Assembly: GCA_947303535.1 (NCBI GenBank)
Contig: CAMYYQ010000132.1
Coordinates: forward strand, 1 to 5,084
DNA: 5,084 bases
Origin: an uncultured Ruminococcus sp.
Lineage (GTDB): Bacteria; Bacillota_A; Clostridia; Oscillospirales; Ruminococcaceae
Direction: 5' to 3'
Shown here: in pieces, positions 4,627-5,084 of the stretch
Layout: each line of letters starts with the position of its first letter
Numbering within the stretch: the stretch's first letter is position 1
The notes under the pieces: generated by a model
Told to the model about the DNA's origin: nothing
Databases searched by the model: none
Seen by the model: the letters and a program-made list of their open reading frames with translations, nothing else
Made by a program: the position numbers and the translations under genes

Positions 4627-5084
4627 TTACTCTTCGGGTGAATTATTCACCGTCTGTGTTATATTTGGCTGTTCGCCTGTTGCCTCGTCTCCGTTTTTAA
4701 CCTGCGGAGCGTCAGGCTCGTATTTGAGTATGATCTTCTTGATCTCCTCATCGCGTGTAAGATTGTATGTGAGCTTCAATGCTTTAAGAGCATTGGGGAT
4801 ATCCTTCTCCATGAGATAATTCGCAGAAAGCTTTGCAGCCACAGATACAACATCCTCATTTGGTCCGTAAGGTATGTCGTACTTCTTCATTACTTCGTTT
4901 ATATCTTCCTGAGTAGGAGGCTTTATAGGACTGCCCTTGCGCTCAGCAACATCTCTGAGTTCATACGGAATGGCAGGATGCGGAGCAAATATAAGACTTG
5001 CCGACAAGAACAGAGCTGCGTCATCGTATTCGCCCATATCCGTAAGTGCATAGCCCACATTAGCGTAACATCTTGCTATCGCAA
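4627..5084 (-). CDS. TPR-repeat protein, C-terminal part (5' end outside window)
   Basis: The frame stays open to the right edge, so only the last 151 residues are visible and the true start is outside. A GTG at 5058 could be read as a start but falls inside a repeat, so it is not one. The first visible segment, residues 5-34, is a good tetratricopeptide repeat: CYANVGYALTDMGEY followed by an A-rich second helix and a closing P. A second, looser helix pair (about 77-115) contains AANYL-like and IPNALKALKLTY segments. The tail (about 125-151) is polar, rich in N, T, E and Q, and probably disordered. TPR proteins are protein-binding scaffolds; the partner and pathway here are unknown. No membrane segment is visible. 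The gene ends with TAA four bases before a strong terminator. Confidence 0.72.
   Translation of the reverse strand, partial: AIARCYANVGYALTDMGEYDDAALFLSASLIFAPHPAIPYELRDVAERKGSPIKPPTQEDINEVMKKYDIPYGPNEDVVSVAAKLSANYLMEKDIPNALKALKLTYNLTRDEEIKKIILKYEPDAPQVKNGDEATGEQPNITQTVNNSPEE

Noticed and set aside
4479..4700. A 73-codon plus-strand frame over the small gene and terminator
   Set aside because: It crosses a strong minus-strand terminator and two minus-strand genes, and has no promoter or ribosome binding site of its own.
5056..5058. GTG as the start codon of the TPR protein
   Set aside because: The frame is open upstream to the window edge and the residues before it (AIARCYAN) are the expected first helix of the repeat, so the gene begins outside.

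Overview
The window looks like chromosomal DNA of a low-to-moderate GC Firmicute of the class Clostridia, most likely a Ruminococcus-type member of the Oscillospiraceae. This is inferred from strong AGGAGG-type ribosome binding sites, sigma-A promoters with extended -10 boxes, AT-rich intergenic DNA and the style of the proteins. Every convincing gene lies on the minus strand, so transcription runs from right to left. No rRNA, tRNA, insertion sequence, prophage gene or CRISPR array was seen.

In transcription order: (1) the 3' part of a TPR-repeat protein enters at the right edge (4627-5084) and ends at a textbook rho-independent terminator (4597-4622). (2) A 58-codon acidic small protein gene of unknown function follows (4366-4542). 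A hairpin touches its Shine-Dalgarno sequence, and it ends at a second strong terminator (4328-4357). (3) A 219-bp gap holds that terminator, a perfect 16-bp palindrome (4311-4326) and an extended -10 promoter for the next gene. (4) A LacI/GalR-family regulator (3106-4146) is followed after 4 bases by a DUF5662 protein with HD-like residues (2562-3101); these two almost certainly form one operon. (5) A GC-rich hairpin (2533-2552) separates that pair from uvrC (680-2503), a complete nucleotide excision repair endonuclease subunit. (6) A 534-bp non-coding stretch (146-679) carries two good minus-strand promoters, a third weaker one and several inverted repeats. (7) The start of a type II secretion/type IV pilus F-family (PilC/GspF) membrane protein runs off the left edge (1-145).

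Most of the window is ordinary housekeeping and regulatory content. I do not see a clearly new multi-gene system. The parts most worth a second look are the elaborate regulatory region ahead of the PilC/GspF gene, the LacI-DUF5662 pair (a regulator with an unusual hinge beside an uncharacterised putative hydrolase), and the small acidic protein gene enclosed between two terminators.
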